A DNA stretch of 14,853 nucleotides from JBCBSZ01 sp039185015 (GTDB lineage Bacteria; Actinomycetota; Acidimicrobiia; Acidimicrobiales; Poriferisodalaceae): the NCBI GenBank assembly GCA_039185015.1, contig JBCDAU010000070.1:1-14853 (forward strand), read 5' to 3'. A program made the position numbers and the translations under genes. Numbering within the stretch: the first letter of the stretch is position 1; every line of letters starts with the position of its first letter. Below are positions 13,585-14,853 of this stretch, piece after piece. Under the pieces are notes generated by a model. It was not told where the DNA came from. It did not search any database and was given only the letters and a program-made list of their open reading frames with translations.

Positions 13585-13600
13585 GTCGAGAGCGCCGGGG

Positions 13601-14692
13601 TCAGGTCCGGTGCGGCGGCGGCGCCGACGAGGACCGCACGAGCAGACCGACCGGCAGGTCGACGCGCCGGCGGATGCCGTCGTCGATCTCGGACAGCAAG
13701 AGCTCGGCGGCGGCTCGGCCCTTGTCGACGAGCGGCTGGTGGATGGTGGTGAGCGGCGGATCCCAGGTGGCGGCCCGAGGCACGTCGTCGAAACCGACGA
13801 TCGAGAGGTCGTCGGGCACGCTGCGCCCGATCGACCCGGCTGCCTGAGCGGCACCGATGGCCAGCTGGTCGGCGTAGCAGAGCACGCCGGTCAGCTCGGG
13901 GCGCGAGATGAGGAAGTCGGTGGCCGCCTCTCGTCCGGCGTCGATGCCGAGGCTCTCCGCCGCCCAGACGACCAGGCCGTCGGGATCGAGTCCGGCGCCG
14001 GCCAGGGCGTCTCGGTAGCCGGCGAGTCGGGCGCGGCCGACTCGGAGATCGAGCTCGCCGAGGCGGGCGCTCGCCACCGGACCGGGACGGTCACCCACGG
14101 GAGGGCGGGGGAGGAGCACGCCGATCCGTCGGTGTCCGAGGTCGAGGAGGTGCTGGGCGGCGGCCCGCGCGCCGGCGCGATCGTCGACGCCGACGAAGGA
14201 GGTCGTCGCTCCGAGGTCCGGCTGGTCGACGATGACCGTCGGCGCCCGGCGTGCGAGCAACGCATCGAGCGCGGGGTGTCCCTCGGGGACCGAGAAGGCG
14301 ATCACCCCGTCGACCGCGACGTTGGGGATGGCGGTGTCCGCGACGTCGACGCCCGCAGGGACGGGCAGCAACATGAGGCCGGTCTGGGCGAGGGCGCTGG
14401 TCTCGGCCACGCCGTGCAGGAACCGTGCGGTGTTGGGGTCGTCGAAGACGAAGCGGAGATCCTCGGTGAAGAGCACGCCGATCGCGCCGGCCCGGCCGGT
14501 CCGGAGCATGCGCGCCGCTGCGGCCGGGCCCTGGTAGCCGAGCTCGGCCGCGGCGGCGAGGATGCGCTCGCGCAGCTCGTCGGAGAGCTGGTCGGGCCGG
14601 TTGTACGCGTTGGAGGCCGTCGTGCGCGACACACCGAGGTGGTCGGCGAGGGTCTGGAGCGTGATCCGTCCCGAGTCGCTACCGCCGCTCAC
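13601..14692 (-). CDS. LacI-family transcriptional regulator
   Basis: A 363-aa LacI/GalR repressor. The helix-turn-helix is at 11-30 (TLQTLADHLGVSRTTASNAY, with NRPDQLSDELRERIL after it) and the hinge helix is near 55-66. The effector-binding domain (~68-355) has typical segments: IGVLFTEDL, ..FVGVDDRAGARAAAQHLLDLGHRRIG.., and the sub-domain return FDDVPRAATWDPPLTTIHQP near 315-335. The ligand, probably a sugar or nucleoside, cannot be told. GTG 14692 overlaps the upstream gene's TGA as GTGA, so the start is well supported and the two genes are cotranscribed. The controlled operon is probably upstream, outside the window. Confidence 0.95.
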   Translation of the reverse strand: MSGGSDSGRITLQTLADHLGVSRTTASNAYNRPDQLSDELRERILAAAAELGYQGPAAAARMLRTGRAGAIGVLFTEDLRFVFDDPNTARFLHGVAETSALAQTGLMLLPVPAGVDVADTAIPNVAVDGVIAFSVPEGHPALDALLARRAPTVIVDQPDLGATTSFVGVDDRAGARAAAQHLLDLGHRRIGVLLPRPPVGDRPGPVASARLGELDLRVGRARLAGYRDALAGAGLDPDGLVVWAAESLGIDAGREAATDFLISRPELTGVLCYADQLAIGAAQAAGSIGRSVPDDLSIVGFDDVPRAATWDPPLTTIHQPLVDKGRAAAELLLSEIDDGIRRRVDLPVGLLVRSSSAPPPHRT

Positions 14693-14853
14693 GAGGCGAG
14701 GGCGAGCTCCGAGGCGACCGTGTCGGCGAAGGCGCTGGCGGCACGGAACTTGCGGCCGTCGCTGTCGGCTGGGGCCCAGGGCACGGCCACCTCGAGGGTG
14801 GCGAGACCGTGGTCGCCCGTGATGCGCACCTGGCTGTCGGCCAGCAGGCCGAC
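14689..14853 (-). CDS. Unidentified protein, C-terminal fragment
   Basis: The last 54 codons of a gene that runs off the right edge, ending at TGA 14689-14691. The peptide has a short beta-like piece (VGLLADSQVRITGDHGLATLEVAVP) followed by an Ala-rich C-terminus (FRAASAFADTVASELALAS). I do not recognise a family. The GTGA overlap with the LacI gene shows it is real and cotranscribed. Confidence 0.6.
   Translation of the reverse strand, partial: VGLLADSQVRITGDHGLATLEVAVPWAPADSDGRKFRAASAFADTVASELALAS

Noticed and set aside
1..14853. tRNA, rRNA, transposase, integrase or prophage genes
   Set aside because: Looked for and not recognised; all gaps longer than 60 nt are accounted for by repeats or divergent promoter regions.

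Overview
The window is GC-rich, densely packed bacterial DNA. Genes start often with GTG, overlap by four bases (GTGA or ATGA), and in several places carry a TANNNT -10 box only 6-8 nt before a GTG with no Shine-Dalgarno sequence, which suggests leaderless mRNAs. Together with the gene families this points to an actinobacterium, possibly of the Acidimicrobiia. The phylum is a fairly safe inference; the class is a guess. No tRNA, rRNA, CRISPR array, transposase or phage gene was seen.

Left part (1-3507): the tail of an XRE-type regulator, then a leftward operon running OsmC-like thiol peroxidase -> SRPBCC protein -> membrane fatty acid desaturase with a C-terminal Rieske [2Fe-2S] domain. A metallo-beta-lactamase-fold hydrolase diverges from the operon; an imperfect 10+10 bp palindrome lies between the two promoter regions.

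Middle (3508-7972): a leftward operon of sterol desaturase/fatty acid hydroxylase -> DesK-like histidine kinase -> NarL/DesR-like response regulator, tightly coupled (1 nt gap, then a 4 nt overlap). Diverging from it is an FAD-dependent amine-oxidase-type flavoprotein. Two related ~100 bp intergenic elements, A (3510-3617) and B (7874-7969), fill the two convergent gaps that flank this block. Their first hairpin shows compensatory changes between the copies.

Right part (7973-13584): the most interesting cluster. A cytoplasmic-looking subtilisin (S8) protease diverges from an 865-aa TPR-CHAT protein (CHAT His724 and Cys764 both present). Downstream in the CHAT direction come an ECF-like sigma factor with its own probable leaderless promoter, a 143-aa acidic protein of unknown function and, overlapping it by ATGA, an HD-domain phosphohydrolase. 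Two proteases of different clans plus a dedicated sigma factor look like a signalling, stress or conflict module in which proteolysis and transcription are linked. The function is inferred, not shown.

Far right (13601-14853): a LacI-family repressor on the minus strand, overlapping by GTGA the end of an unidentified gene that runs off the window.
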